A stretch of DNA of 64,000 bases from Tyzzerella sp. GTDB lineage: Bacteria > Bacillota > Clostridia > Lachnospirales > Anaerotignaceae. The position numbers and the translations under genes are program-made. Positions 16,838 to 24,595 of this stretch are shown here, piece by piece (position 1 is the stretch's first letter; each line of letters begins with the position of its first letter). The notes under the pieces were generated by a model. It had not been told where the DNA came from. It saw only the letters and a list, made by a program, of their open reading frames with translations, and searched no databases. Location: contig DXZA01000086.1 of the NCBI GenBank assembly GCA_019415525.1, positions 1 to 64,000 on the forward strand, read 5' to 3'.

Positions 16838-17467
16838 GTGAGTAAATTATTTGTTTCTACACATCCTCTTATATCACATAAAATGGCTATGTTAAGAAAT
16901 AAAGAAACAGGAGCAAAGGAATTCCGTGAACTTATTTCAGAAGTAGCAACACTTTTATGCTATGAAGCAACAAGAGATGTGCCACTTTGTGATTGTGAAG
17001 TAACAACACCTATTACAACAACAACTTGTAAAGTTATAAGCACAGGATTTGCTGTTGTGCCTATACTTCGTGCAGGAATAGGAATGGTTGATGGAATGTT
17101 AAGCCTTATGCCTACTGCAAAAGTTGGACATATAGGTCTTTACAGAGACCCTGAAACTCTTGAACCTGTTGAATATTACTGCAAGCTTCCTACTGATATT
17201 GCAGAAAGAAAAGTATTTCTTACAGACCCTATGCTTGCAACAGGTGGTACTGCTGATGCTGCCATTGGTTTTTTAAAGGATAAAGGTGTAAAGGATATAA
17301 CTCTTTTATGTGTTCTTTCTGCTCCAGAAGGTGTTGAAAGAGTACAGAAAGCACATCCTGATGTTGATATATATACAGCAGCTTATGACAATAATCCTTT
17401 AAATGACCATGGGTATATTGTTCCAGGTCTTGGAGATGCCGGTGACAGAATTTTCGGTACAAAATAA
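16838..17467 (+). CDS. upp: uracil phosphoribosyltransferase
   Basis: 209 residues. It converts uracil and PRPP to UMP in pyrimidine salvage. Typical N-terminus (VSTHPLISHKMAMLRNKETG), the PILRAGIGMVDGML segment, PRPP loop DPMLATGGTADA and C-terminal VPGLGDAGDRIFG. GTG start, 10 bases after AAAGGAG. It lies between rpiB and the TagO/WecA-like gene, as in other Firmicutes. Confidence 0.96.
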   Translation: MSKLFVSTHPLISHKMAMLRNKETGAKEFRELISEVATLLCYEATRDVPLCDCEVTTPITTTTCKVISTGFAVVPILRAGIGMVDGMLSLMPTAKVGHIGLYRDPETLEPVEYYCKLPTDIAERKVFLTDPMLATGGTADAAIGFLKDKGVKDITLLCVLSAPEGVERVQKAHPDVDIYTAAYDNNPLNDHGYIVPGLGDAGDRIFGTK

Positions 17468-17490
17468 GTACCCTAAGGAGAGGATAAAAA

Positions 17491-18531
17491 TTGGTGCATA
17501 ACTGGGTTTTATATATTGCAGCTTTTGCCAGTGCTTTTGCAATAACACTTGTTACAACACCATTGGCAAAAAAGATTTCAATAAAATTAAAGGCTATTGA
17601 TTATCCTAAAGATAGAGGTATGCATAAAAAGCCTATGCCTCGTATGGGTGGTATAGCAATTGTACTTGGTTTTATGATTTCTGTACTTGTTCTTATGCAG
17701 TATATACCTGATATAGAAACAAGACAGTTTGCAGGCTTTATGGTCGGAGCAGCCATTATAGTTGTACTTGGAATTTTTGATGATATATATAATCTTAAAG
17801 CACGTCTTAAATTTTGTGTACAGATTATAGCGGCTTTAGTTGTTGTATGTACAGGTACAAGAATAAATGTTGTTCTTTGGCCTTTTACAGCATATTTGCA
17901 AACTTTAAGCGGACCTATAACACTTATATGGATTATAGGTGTTACAAATGCCGTAAACCTTATAGATGGACTTGATGGACTTGCTGCTGGAGTTTCTTCC
18001 ATAGCATCACTTTGCCTTATGGTTCTTTGTATACTTACAGGAAGTGAATCAGCAGTTGTTCTTACAGCTGCTCTTGCAGGAGCTTGTCTTGGATTTCTTC
18101 CAAGAAACTTTAATCCAGCAGAAATATTTATGGGAGATACAGGAGCTACATTTTTAGGCTTTGTACTTGGTGTAACAAGTATTATGGGTGTATTTAAAGG
18201 CTATGCAATACTTGCACTTATTGTAAGTATGCTTTCTTTGGGACTTCCTGTATTCGATACACTTTTTGCAATGGGTAGAAGAGCTATACAGCATAAGCCT
18301 ATTATGCAGGCAGACAGAGGACATCTTCATCATAGACTTATAGACAGAGGATTTTCACAGAAACAGGCTGTTTTAATACTTTATGGAATAAGCTTCTGTT
18401 GTGGAATGGTTGCAATATTTATATCTTTAAGAGATATAAGAACATTTATAATAGTTGTTGCTTCTGTTTTAGTTTTAAGTTTCGTAATATATTATTTTAA
18501 TTCATACATAAATAATAAAAAAGACGAATAA
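17491..18531 (+). CDS. MraY-family undecaprenyl-phosphate sugar-1-phosphate transferase (TagO/WecA type)
   Basis: 346 residues with about ten membrane helices. It transfers GlcNAc-1-phosphate (or a related sugar phosphate) to undecaprenyl phosphate, the first step for wall teichoic acid or other wall polysaccharides. Motifs: PLAKKISIKLKAIDYPKDRGMH, FDDIYNLKARLKF, NAVNLIDGLDGLAAG, GDTGATFLGF and DRGHLHHRLIDRG, the last giving the catalytic His region. TTG start at 17491, 10 bases after AAGGAG; a GTG follows at 17494. The sugar and the end product cannot be read from the sequence. Confidence 0.9.
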   Translation: MVHNWVLYIAAFASAFAITLVTTPLAKKISIKLKAIDYPKDRGMHKKPMPRMGGIAIVLGFMISVLVLMQYIPDIETRQFAGFMVGAAIIVVLGIFDDIYNLKARLKFCVQIIAALVVVCTGTRINVVLWPFTAYLQTLSGPITLIWIIGVTNAVNLIDGLDGLAAGVSSIASLCLMVLCILTGSESAVVLTAALAGACLGFLPRNFNPAEIFMGDTGATFLGFVLGVTSIMGVFKGYAILALIVSMLSLGLPVFDTLFAMGRRAIQHKPIMQADRGHLHHRLIDRGFSQKQAVLILYGISFCCGMVAIFISLRDIRTFIIVVASVLVLSFVIYYFNSYINNKKDE

Positions 18532-18558
18532 AAAAAAGGGTGCTTCGCACCCTTTTTT
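18531..18558. terminator. bidirectional terminator
   Basis: Hairpin AAAGGGTGC / GCACCCTTT between the convergent TagO/WecA-like gene and the minus-strand dnaC gene. Confidence 0.85.
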
Positions 18559-19561
18559 ATTTTACCATATTAAATTTTTTAATCATTCTTATATCATCAC
18601 CAAAAAATTCAAGGGATGTATAATTGCCCACAATTCTTGATACAATTCTATCGCTATATTGATTTATAATATCTTCCATAGAAAGGTTTGTTGATATTAC
18701 AACAGGCTTTTTATTTAAAAGACGTGTATTTATAATATTAAAAAGCTCTGCACTTGAAAGTATAGTTGAAAACTCTGTGCCTAAATCATCAATTATAAAA
18801 AGGTCAACAGAAAGTATATCGTCCATATAATGAGAAGGTATATCATCTTCACTTATACGATTGAAACGGTCTTCTTCTATAAGTTTAAAAAGCTGTGATG
18901 CAGTAACATACATTACAGTTTTACCGCTATCAAGAATTTCTTTTGCCATACAATTACAAAGGAATGTTTTCCCCAAACCTGTTTTTCCATAAAGAAGAAG
19001 GTTTTGGAATGACTTTCCGAAATCCTGTGTAAATTTCATACATATTGCAAGTATATCTTGAATATTTTCCCTTGGAGATATATTTTTTTCCGGATTTTTT
19101 TCAGTAGAATAATATCTAAGGTCGAAAAAGTCAAAGTTTTCAGTTTGTAATGTATCTTTTAAATTAGACTGGTCATATGCCTTGTCAACAAGACGTTGTT
19201 TGAAACAAGCACACTCAACGCCATCAATAAATCCCGTATCATGACATTTTTCACAATCATATGAAAGCTCAAGGAAATCATTTGGAATATCATGTGCTTC
19301 TAATATATCTTTTTTTTCAGCTTTAAGCATAGCAGTATTTTCTCGAAGTCTTTGAGATTTTTCTATATAATCCTGAGGTCTTTCTAAAATGAGTCTTGCA
19401 AGACGAACACCTGTAATATTAATTTCCCTATCTATTTCCGCAAGACGAGGAAGTTTTGAATATAAATCAGTCTGTTTATCACGAAGAATAGCAGCATTAT
19501 GGTTTCTTACTCTTTCCATATCTCTAAGGACTTCTCTATAAATCTGACTTTTTGTTGACAT
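18557..19561 (-). CDS. dnaC: AAA+ helicase loader (DnaC/DnaI type)
   Basis: 334 residues. It should load the replicative helicase at origins and restart sites. An N-terminal helical region is followed by a C-x2-C ... C-x-C zinc element (CEKCHDTGFIDGVECAC, about 107-123) and a AAA+ core with Walker A YGKTGLGKT and Walker B LFIIDDLG. ATG lies 4 bases after the stop of dnaD, with the ribosome site GGAAG inside the dnaD end, so the two genes form an operon on the minus strand. Confidence 0.92.
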   Translation of the reverse strand: MSTKSQIYREVLRDMERVRNHNAAILRDKQTDLYSKLPRLAEIDREINITGVRLARLILERPQDYIEKSQRLRENTAMLKAEKKDILEAHDIPNDFLELSYDCEKCHDTGFIDGVECACFKQRLVDKAYDQSNLKDTLQTENFDFFDLRYYSTEKNPEKNISPRENIQDILAICMKFTQDFGKSFQNLLLYGKTGLGKTFLCNCMAKEILDSGKTVMYVTASQLFKLIEEDRFNRISEDDIPSHYMDDILSVDLFIIDDLGTEFSTILSSAELFNIINTRLLNKKPVVISTNLSMEDIINQYSDRIVSRIVGNYTSLEFFGDDIRMIKKFNMVK

Positions 19562-19567
19562 TTAAAG

Positions 19568-20602
19568 TCACTTCCTTTCATTATTTTCTTCAAGCTGTTT
19601 TTTAATATGTTCTCTTTCCAAAGAACGAAGTTTTTCAAAATCCCAAATACGCTGTTCATAATTAACAAAACGGTTCTTTTTGATAGTATTAGCAGATGAG
19701 CTTTGGGAATAACTTGATTTTTCTTTTTTTGACTGGGAATATTGTTTATCAAGTCGGTCAATATCGGCTTTTGACTTAACATTTTGATTGTACCAACCTG
19801 TAATAATTTTATCAGCATAAGGGAACCCTGCTTTTCCAGTAGAAATAAGAGTTCTTTCGCAAGCTATAGTAATAATATCAATATTCATTTTATACTCAAA
19901 AAGCCATTTTTGGATAAATTTTTCCTCGGCAGGAGTAGGCAAACGATTTGTAATACCAAAGGCTTTTAAAATAGTTCTATATTCTTTATTATGAAGACGA
20001 ATATAGTCAATAGCTTTTTTTGGAGTTGTAATATCTTTTTCAGCCCAATCCAAAGCAACAGCCTCAATATATTTTAATGAATAATGATTATTTTTTGTAC
20101 AATAGGCAAAAAGAATTTCTATAACATCAAGAGGTAGCCTAAGCCAGTCATAAAATCCTAAAATAGTACTCATATCACTTTGAGTAAGCATTTTACCTAA
20201 ATGACTTTGAGCAGTTGCAAAAAGATTTTTTATATTATCGTTTGTTTTAGAAAAAATATCAATTTCTTTAGGGGAATATTCTGGACGTTTTTGAGTAATT
20301 ACTTTTTTCTTTTCTGTAATAGAAGGTATTTTAAAGAACTCATCACGAAAAGAAATTGAAAATGGATTTTCACAAAAGTCCAAAACACCTTCAGCAGAGA
20401 AGTATTTCCAAGCATTTATAACATCAGAAATAGGCAAACGCAAAGCAGAAGCTACTTCTTCATTTGTAATTTTTCCACCACCAGATAGTATACGACAAGC
20501 ATATATATAAACAAGGCAGTATATATAGGGTGCTTTATTAAAATAAGTATCTATAAAGGCGTTTGAAACAGCAGTTACACCACCCTGTGTTTTAAAAGAC
20601 AT
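19568..20602 (-). CDS. dnaD: DnaD-domain replication initiation protein
   Basis: 344 residues. The N-terminal winged-helix part (about 1-110) is followed by two tandem DnaB_2 domains (about 155-215 and 225-290), the arrangement usual in clostridial DnaD. It acts with the helicase loader in primosome assembly. AAGGAG lies 7 bases before the ATG. On the minus strand a possible promoter (TTGTCT, 17 bp, GTATAT) lies between the start codon and the DnaA-box cluster at 20681-20722, so DnaA could control it. Confidence 0.9.
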   Translation of the reverse strand: MSFKTQGGVTAVSNAFIDTYFNKAPYIYCLVYIYACRILSGGGKITNEEVASALRLPISDVINAWKYFSAEGVLDFCENPFSISFRDEFFKIPSITEKKKVITQKRPEYSPKEIDIFSKTNDNIKNLFATAQSHLGKMLTQSDMSTILGFYDWLRLPLDVIEILFAYCTKNNHYSLKYIEAVALDWAEKDITTPKKAIDYIRLHNKEYRTILKAFGITNRLPTPAEEKFIQKWLFEYKMNIDIITIACERTLISTGKAGFPYADKIITGWYNQNVKSKADIDRLDKQYSQSKKEKSSYSQSSSANTIKKNRFVNYEQRIWDFEKLRSLEREHIKKQLEENNERK

Positions 20603-20680
20603 AAAAAAACTCCTTCTTATTTATATTTTGTATATACAGTTTAATTCATAGTAAAGACAATGTAAAGGGGCAGGGCTAAT

Positions 20681-20722
20681 TGTGGATAAGTATGTGGACA
20701 ACGTGGATAAGTATGTGGATAG
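20681..20722 (+). promoter_or_regulatory. cluster of four DnaA-box-like sites
   Basis: Two 21-bp units in tandem, each with two 9-mers of the TGTGGATAA type (DnaA box TTATCCACA on the other strand). Sites: 20681-20689 exact; 20693-20701 TGTGGACAA; 20702-20710 CGTGGATAA; 20714-20722 TGTGGATAG, each of the last three with one mismatch. All point the same way, at 12/9/12 spacing. It lies about 20-60 bp upstream of a possible -35 box of the dnaD-dnaC operon. Confidence 0.7.
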
Positions 20723-20796
20723 GATATTATTTTTTGTGATATTGCTGTTGACTACCAATGAAATTTTACAAAAATGTTACAAGTTTAAATAAACCA

Positions 20797-20825
20797 TTGA
20801 AATTTTTAAAAAGTCAAGCTATAAT
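20797..20825 (+). promoter_or_regulatory. upstream promoter of the surface-protein gene
   Basis: TTGAAA (20797-20802) and TATAAT (20820-20825) with 17 bp between them. About 125 bp upstream of the second, stronger promoter. Confidence 0.6.
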
Positions 20826-20920
20826 AATTTCAGCATAGAAAACCGTGGATATATGAAAAACCGTAAACATTAATGTAATAATTAAAATATTACAGTAATG
20901 TTACACTTAATGAAAAAATA

Positions 20921-20949
20921 TTGACCAACGGGGTTCGGGGTGCTATAAT
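20921..20949 (+). promoter_or_regulatory. strong extended -10 promoter of the surface-protein gene
   Basis: TTGACC (20921-20926), 17 bp, then TGC-TATAAT (-10 at 20944-20949). The TG gives an extended -10. The start codon is about 85 bases downstream, leaving a leader of roughly 78 bases. The 17-bp spacer is unusually GC-rich for this genome. Confidence 0.8.
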
Positions 20950-21033
20950 GCAGTTTGTGAATGAGGGTGTTAGCCGGAAACAAACTCATACAAAAATAAT
21001 AAAGGTTTTGAATTTAAAAGGAGGAAATACGAA

Positions 21034-23262
21034 ATGAAGAAATTTATTTCTTTAGCTTTAGCTGCAGCTATGACACTTAGCTTAGTGCCAGTTTCAGCTT
21101 TCGCTTCAACAGACAACAGAATTTCAAATGTTGTTACAGTAGAAAAAGATACAGAACTTAAAGGTTTAAAAAGTGTTCCAACAATCCAGATAACAGATGA
21201 TAAGGGCGACCTTAAAGCTGCTCTTAAAGAAAATAAAGCAACAGTATCATTTGAAGTAGTACTTGATGGTGCTGAATGGGTAGATGAAAATATGTCTGCT
21301 TCTAAAGTTACTGTATATACTAAAGATGGTGTAGCATTAGCAGTTACTGGAACTATTGAAAAGCTTACATCAACAAGAGCACTTGTAACTCTTACATCAT
21401 CAAATGGTGATGAAAAACTTTTCAAGAATGTTACAATTTCTCTTGAAGGTGCTAAAGTTACAGGCGACACAGCTAAAGCAACAATCGACCCTAAAAACTC
21501 AACAGTATCAGCTGATACATTTACATTTGCTAAATCAGTAAATGGTTCAACAATTACAACAGTAGAAAAGAAAGTTGATATTCGTGACCAGGGTGCAATT
21601 AAAGATATCCTTATTGAAGAAACAGTTGCTGGTACATTTGAAAAAGGACAGAAAATTACACTTAAACTTAATAGCGGATTCAAATTTGTAGCTGATAAAA
21701 GCAATGAATGTGGTAGCATTAGTGTAGCATCAGGTACAAAAGAAATCATCAATGCTGGTGGAACAGCTAAGATTTCATATGATGGAAAAGATGCAAGAAC
21801 TCTTGAAATTACACTTGGAGACAGCACAGAAACAAAAGTAGCTACAATCCTTAAACTTTCAGGAATTGAAATAGCTGAAGATGGTGCTGATTTCGGTAAA
21901 GTAGCTGAAATCACAGTAAGTGGTGCAGGAATTGAAAAAACAACTCTTGAAGTTGCTACATTAGTAGACTACGGAACAAGTATAACAGTTGCTGACAAAG
22001 ACCTTCCAACAATTTACTCAGGTTCAGTTTCAGAAGATGATGACAATGAAACACTTAATGTAACACTTAAAGAAAATGCAACAGGTTCTTGGTTAACATC
22101 AAGAACAACAACTTTCAAATTCCCAGAAGGAGTTAAAGTTGTTAAAGCTGAATATGTAAGCAAAGATTCAGAAAACATCAAGAATGAAGGTAGCTTTACT
22201 TACAACAGCGACAAAACAGAAGTTACATTAAAAGGTGTTGAAGTTAAAGAAAAGCAGAAAGCTGAATATGTATTAAAATTTGACTTACAGGTTGCTCCAG
22301 ATTTCACAGGTGACATCAAATGTACTGTAGGTGGAGCTGCTCTTGATAAAGATTCAGAAGTAACAGTTGCTAAAGCAGTTGCTCCTGTAACAGTTGAAGC
22401 TGCTAAAACATCAGTTGCTATCGACTACAGAAATGTAGCTGTTGGTGACATCACAGTTTCAGAAGCTAAAGCTGGACTTTGGAAAAAAGACCAGACAATT
22501 ACTCTTAGAGCTGAAAACATGACATTTGAATCAGGTTTAAAAGCTGAAATTGCTGAAGGTGATGGAGAAATCAAAGATCTTAAAGTAGAAAAAGGTCTTA
22601 TCACAATCACTGTTAAATCAGAAAGCTCAAAAACACCTATGAAAATTAAGCTCACAAATGCTTCTCTCTACTTAGACAGAACATTACCAGCTGGTGACTA
22701 CGCTCTTGATTTAGTATACTCAGGTTCTAAAGACGTATTATTTGCAAACTATGACAAAGATAACACAGCACCTAAATTTGATACTGACAAAGTAACAGTT
22801 ATGAAAGACTATGTAACAGTTGCTACATCAGGTCGTGACCAGGGAACAACATTCACAACATCAGTTGCTGTAACAATCGATTCAACAAAAATGGTTGTTG
22901 ATGGTAAAGAAGTAACTCTTGATGTACCTGCTTACCTTTCAGCTGAAGGTTGGACAATGCTCCCAGTTAGAGCCGTAACAGAAGCTCTTGCTTCAGCTTC
23001 AAACAGCCAGCCAATCGACTGGATCGCTGGTAACCCAGGAACAATCATGATCTACTACGGAGATAAAACAGTTGCTATGACACTTGGTTCAAAAACAATG
23101 TACATCAATGGTACACCAGTTCCAATGTCAACAGCTCCAGTTATCGTTAACGATAGAGCATTCCTTCCAATGAGAGACCTTGGACGTGCTCTTGGTCTTA
23201 GCGACGACCAGATTGCTTGGGATGCAGCTACAAGAACAGCTACATTCAACCCAGCTAAATAA
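21034..23262 (+). CDS. major secreted stalk-domain surface protein
   Basis: 742 residues. Signal peptide 1-25 (ending SAFA), then the S-T-D-N-R-I-S-N-x-V-x-V motif and SFEVVLDGAEW shared with the 506-residue paralogue at 1779. At least three related beta modules follow (about 188-300, 310-450 and 465-570; e.g. KDILIEETVAGTFEKGQKIT, GDITVSEAKAGLWKKDQTIT). The C-terminal stalk domain (about 618-742) has two halves with MLPVRAV and FLPMRDL. There are no cysteines beyond one near 226 and one near 430, and no LPxTG or SLH domain. A strong promoter, an AAAGGAGG ribosome site and many C-ending codons suggest a very abundant product, perhaps an S-layer-like or matrix protein. How it is attached is unknown. 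Confidence 0.8.
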   Translation: MKKFISLALAAAMTLSLVPVSAFASTDNRISNVVTVEKDTELKGLKSVPTIQITDDKGDLKAALKENKATVSFEVVLDGAEWVDENMSASKVTVYTKDGVALAVTGTIEKLTSTRALVTLTSSNGDEKLFKNVTISLEGAKVTGDTAKATIDPKNSTVSADTFTFAKSVNGSTITTVEKKVDIRDQGAIKDILIEETVAGTFEKGQKITLKLNSGFKFVADKSNECGSISVASGTKEIINAGGTAKISYDGKDARTLEITLGDSTETKVATILKLSGIEIAEDGADFGKVAEITVSGAGIEKTTLEVATLVDYGTSITVADKDLPTIYSGSVSEDDDNETLNVTLKENATGSWLTSRTTTFKFPEGVKVVKAEYVSKDSENIKNEGSFTYNSDKTEVTLKGVEVKEKQKAEYVLKFDLQVAPDFTGDIKCTVGGAALDKDSEVTVAKAVAPVTVEAAKTSVAIDYRNVAVGDITVSEAKAGLWKKDQTITLRAENMTFESGLKAEIAEGDGEIKDLKVEKGLITITVKSESSKTPMKIKLTNASLYLDRTLPAGDYALDLVYSGSKDVLFANYDKDNTAPKFDTDKVTVMKDYVTVATSGRDQGTTFTTSVAVTIDSTKMVVDGKEVTLDVPAYLSAEGWTMLPVRAVTEALASASNSQPIDWIAGNPGTIMIYYGDKTVAMTLGSKTMYINGTPVPMSTAPVIVNDRAFLPMRDLGRALGLSDDQIAWDAATRTATFNPAK

Positions 23263-23327
23263 TTAAATTTTAAAAATCACTACTGATATTCTATTCCGGC
23301 AGAAAAAAATGAATATTAGAGTTTGAT

Positions 23328-23356
23328 GGGAAGCCTCTTTTGAGGCTTCCTTTTTA
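23328..23356 (+). terminator. terminator of the surface-protein gene
   Basis: Hairpin GGAAGCCTC / GAGGCTTCC plus T run. Confidence 0.85.
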
Positions 23357-23401
23357 TGTTTTACAATAAAAAAAGACCTTACCCTAATGGTAAAAGCCTT
23401 A

Positions 23402-23430
23402 TTGACATAAAAATATAAAAATGATACTAT
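23402..23430 (+). promoter_or_regulatory. promoter of the putative antitoxin RNA
   Basis: Consensus TTGACA (23402-23407), 17 bp, then TACTAT (23425-23430). No ribosome site and sizeable reading frame follow before the terminator at 23482. Confidence 0.7.
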
Positions 23431-23436
23431 AATAAT

Positions 23437-23521
23437 ACAAAGGGAGTTGTTTTTGGCAGTTCCCATGATGTTTGAGTATTAAAAAATAACCGCACATTTG
23501 GGCAGAGGGCGGTTATTTTTT
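23437..23521 (+). ncRNA. putative antisense antitoxin RNA of a type I toxin-antitoxin locus
   Basis: Inferred transcript of about 85 bases from the promoter at 23402-23430 to the hairpin at 23482-23521. It runs toward the small toxin gene and overlaps the end of its message, including the stop codon. Its 5' part (GGGAGTTGTTTTTGGCAGTT at 23442) resembles the 5' end of the opposing message, forming inverted repeats in the DNA. Longest frame is five codons. Function by antisense pairing is inference. Confidence 0.55.
23482..23521. terminator. shared terminator of toxin message and antisense RNA
   Basis: Stem AAATAACCGC / GCGGTTATTT with a loop of about 15 bases and A/T runs on both sides. The toxin stop codon (23513-23515) lies inside the stem. 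Confidence 0.75.
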
Positions 23522-23605
23522 ATTGCATATATTAATAATTAAAATAGCAAAAGCTACAATAAATATAAGGAACTGAAAAAATTCCGAATATGTAATATAA
23601 TTCAT
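23513..23605 (-). CDS. small hydrophobic peptide, putative type I toxin
   Basis: 30 residues: M-N-Y-I-T-Y-S-E-F-F-Q-F, then a single membrane helix of I, F, V, A, L, and the basic end C-N-K-K. This matches the size and plan of the short holin-like toxins found with antisense RNAs in Firmicutes. A strong ribosome site AAAGGGGGG lies 6 bases before the ATG, and CCCTTTTT just upstream (23621-23632) can pair with it, as in type I toxin messages whose translation is blocked by folding. The promoter on the same strand is near consensus. Too short for ordinary gene calling. Membrane toxicity is inferred, not shown. Confidence 0.65.
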   Translation of the reverse strand: MNYITYSEFFQFLIFIVAFAILIINICNKK

Positions 23606-23668
23606 AAAAATCCCCCCTTTCCAAAAAGGGTAAGGGGAACCGCCAAGTCAAAAACAACTCCAATATAC

Positions 23669-23697
23669 AGTATAATTTATATAGTACTATTTTTCAA
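23669..23697 (-). promoter_or_regulatory. promoter of the putative toxin message
   Basis: On the minus strand TTGAAA (23697-23692), 17 bp, TATACT (23674-23669). The transcript would start near 23662 and carry a leader of about 57 bases before the ATG at 23605. Confidence 0.7.
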
Positions 23698-23851
23698 CAC
23701 ATCTCAATTTTTGTATAATTTCATTCTTACAAAATCATTACAAAATGCTTAATTTCCTTAATTTTAAAGCTTTTTTATTGTATAATTAAAACGGAAATAT
23801 ATATGAAGATTTTTTTGCTTTGTTTCGTATAGTTATTAAGGAGGAATTGTT

Positions 23852-24568
23852 ATGAAAATTAAATCTGCTATTTTTGGCTTTATTGCCGGTGCTTTATCTA
23901 TGGCTACTATTGGTACTGCTATTGGTGCTGATACTGTTGTTGTTGGTACTTTAAAACCTGATATTTCTTTTAAAGTAGATGGTGAAATTTCAAAAGCTCC
24001 ATTAAGTATGGCTCCTATAAATTATAATGGTTATACTTATGTTCCTGTTAGATATATAGGTGAAATGCTTGGATGTAATGTTGAGTGGAATGCATATGGT
24101 AATATGGTTATTGTAGACTATCCGGAAGATAAAATAAAAGAAGTTGTTAGAGAAGTTGAAAAAATAGTTTATGTTGAAAAAGGCGAAAGTGCAAGTGGTA
24201 CTGTTTATTCAACACTTCCTGTAACAAAGAGAACAGAAGATTTTGAAGTTGATATTACAGGTTTTGTAAGAAATGATACTGCAAATAAAACAAGTGTTTA
24301 TGTTACAATGGAAAATAAACAAAATGAAAATATTCAGCTTGACCAAGATTCTTGTGTTCTTGTTGTTGATGGTAAAGAATATCCTATTACAAGCAGAACA
24401 GGTCTTCTTGACCCAAAATGGTATAACAATATAAAGAAATCTGATGGTGAGGTTGAAGGCTATCTTACATTTGACCTTGTTCCTGAAAATGTAAAACAGT
24501 TTACTCTTAAACTTGTTACTATAAAAGCAGGTAAGAGCACTACTACTACTATCAATTTTACAAAATAA
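23852..24568 (+). CDS. secreted protein with N-terminal stalk domain and Ig-like C-terminal domain
   Basis: 238 residues. Signal peptide about 1-25 (GTAIGA), then one stalk-domain half (about 38-95; INYNGYTYVPVRYIGEMLG and NVEWNAYGNMVIV), a charged helix with the K-E-V-V-R-E-V-E-K-I-V-Y-V-E pattern (about 103-118), and a beta-sandwich domain (about 130-238) like exported DUF4352-type folds. AAGGAGG precedes the ATG. The TolC-like gene begins 28 bases after it, so the two are likely one operon. Ligand unknown. Confidence 0.75.
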   Translation: MKIKSAIFGFIAGALSMATIGTAIGADTVVVGTLKPDISFKVDGEISKAPLSMAPINYNGYTYVPVRYIGEMLGCNVEWNAYGNMVIVDYPEDKIKEVVREVEKIVYVEKGESASGTVYSTLPVTKRTEDFEVDITGFVRNDTANKTSVYVTMENKQNENIQLDQDSCVLVVDGKEYPITSRTGLLDPKWYNNIKKSDGEVEGYLTFDLVPENVKQFTLKLVTIKAGKSTTTTINFTK

Positions 24569-24595
24569 TTATTAGAAAAGAGATGAATTTTACAC

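Noticed and set aside
23263..23466. 67-codon minus-strand frame opposite the surface-gene terminator and the antisense RNA promoter
   Set aside because: It runs through a terminator hairpin and a promoter, has no ribosome site, and reads as hydrophobic/basic noise.
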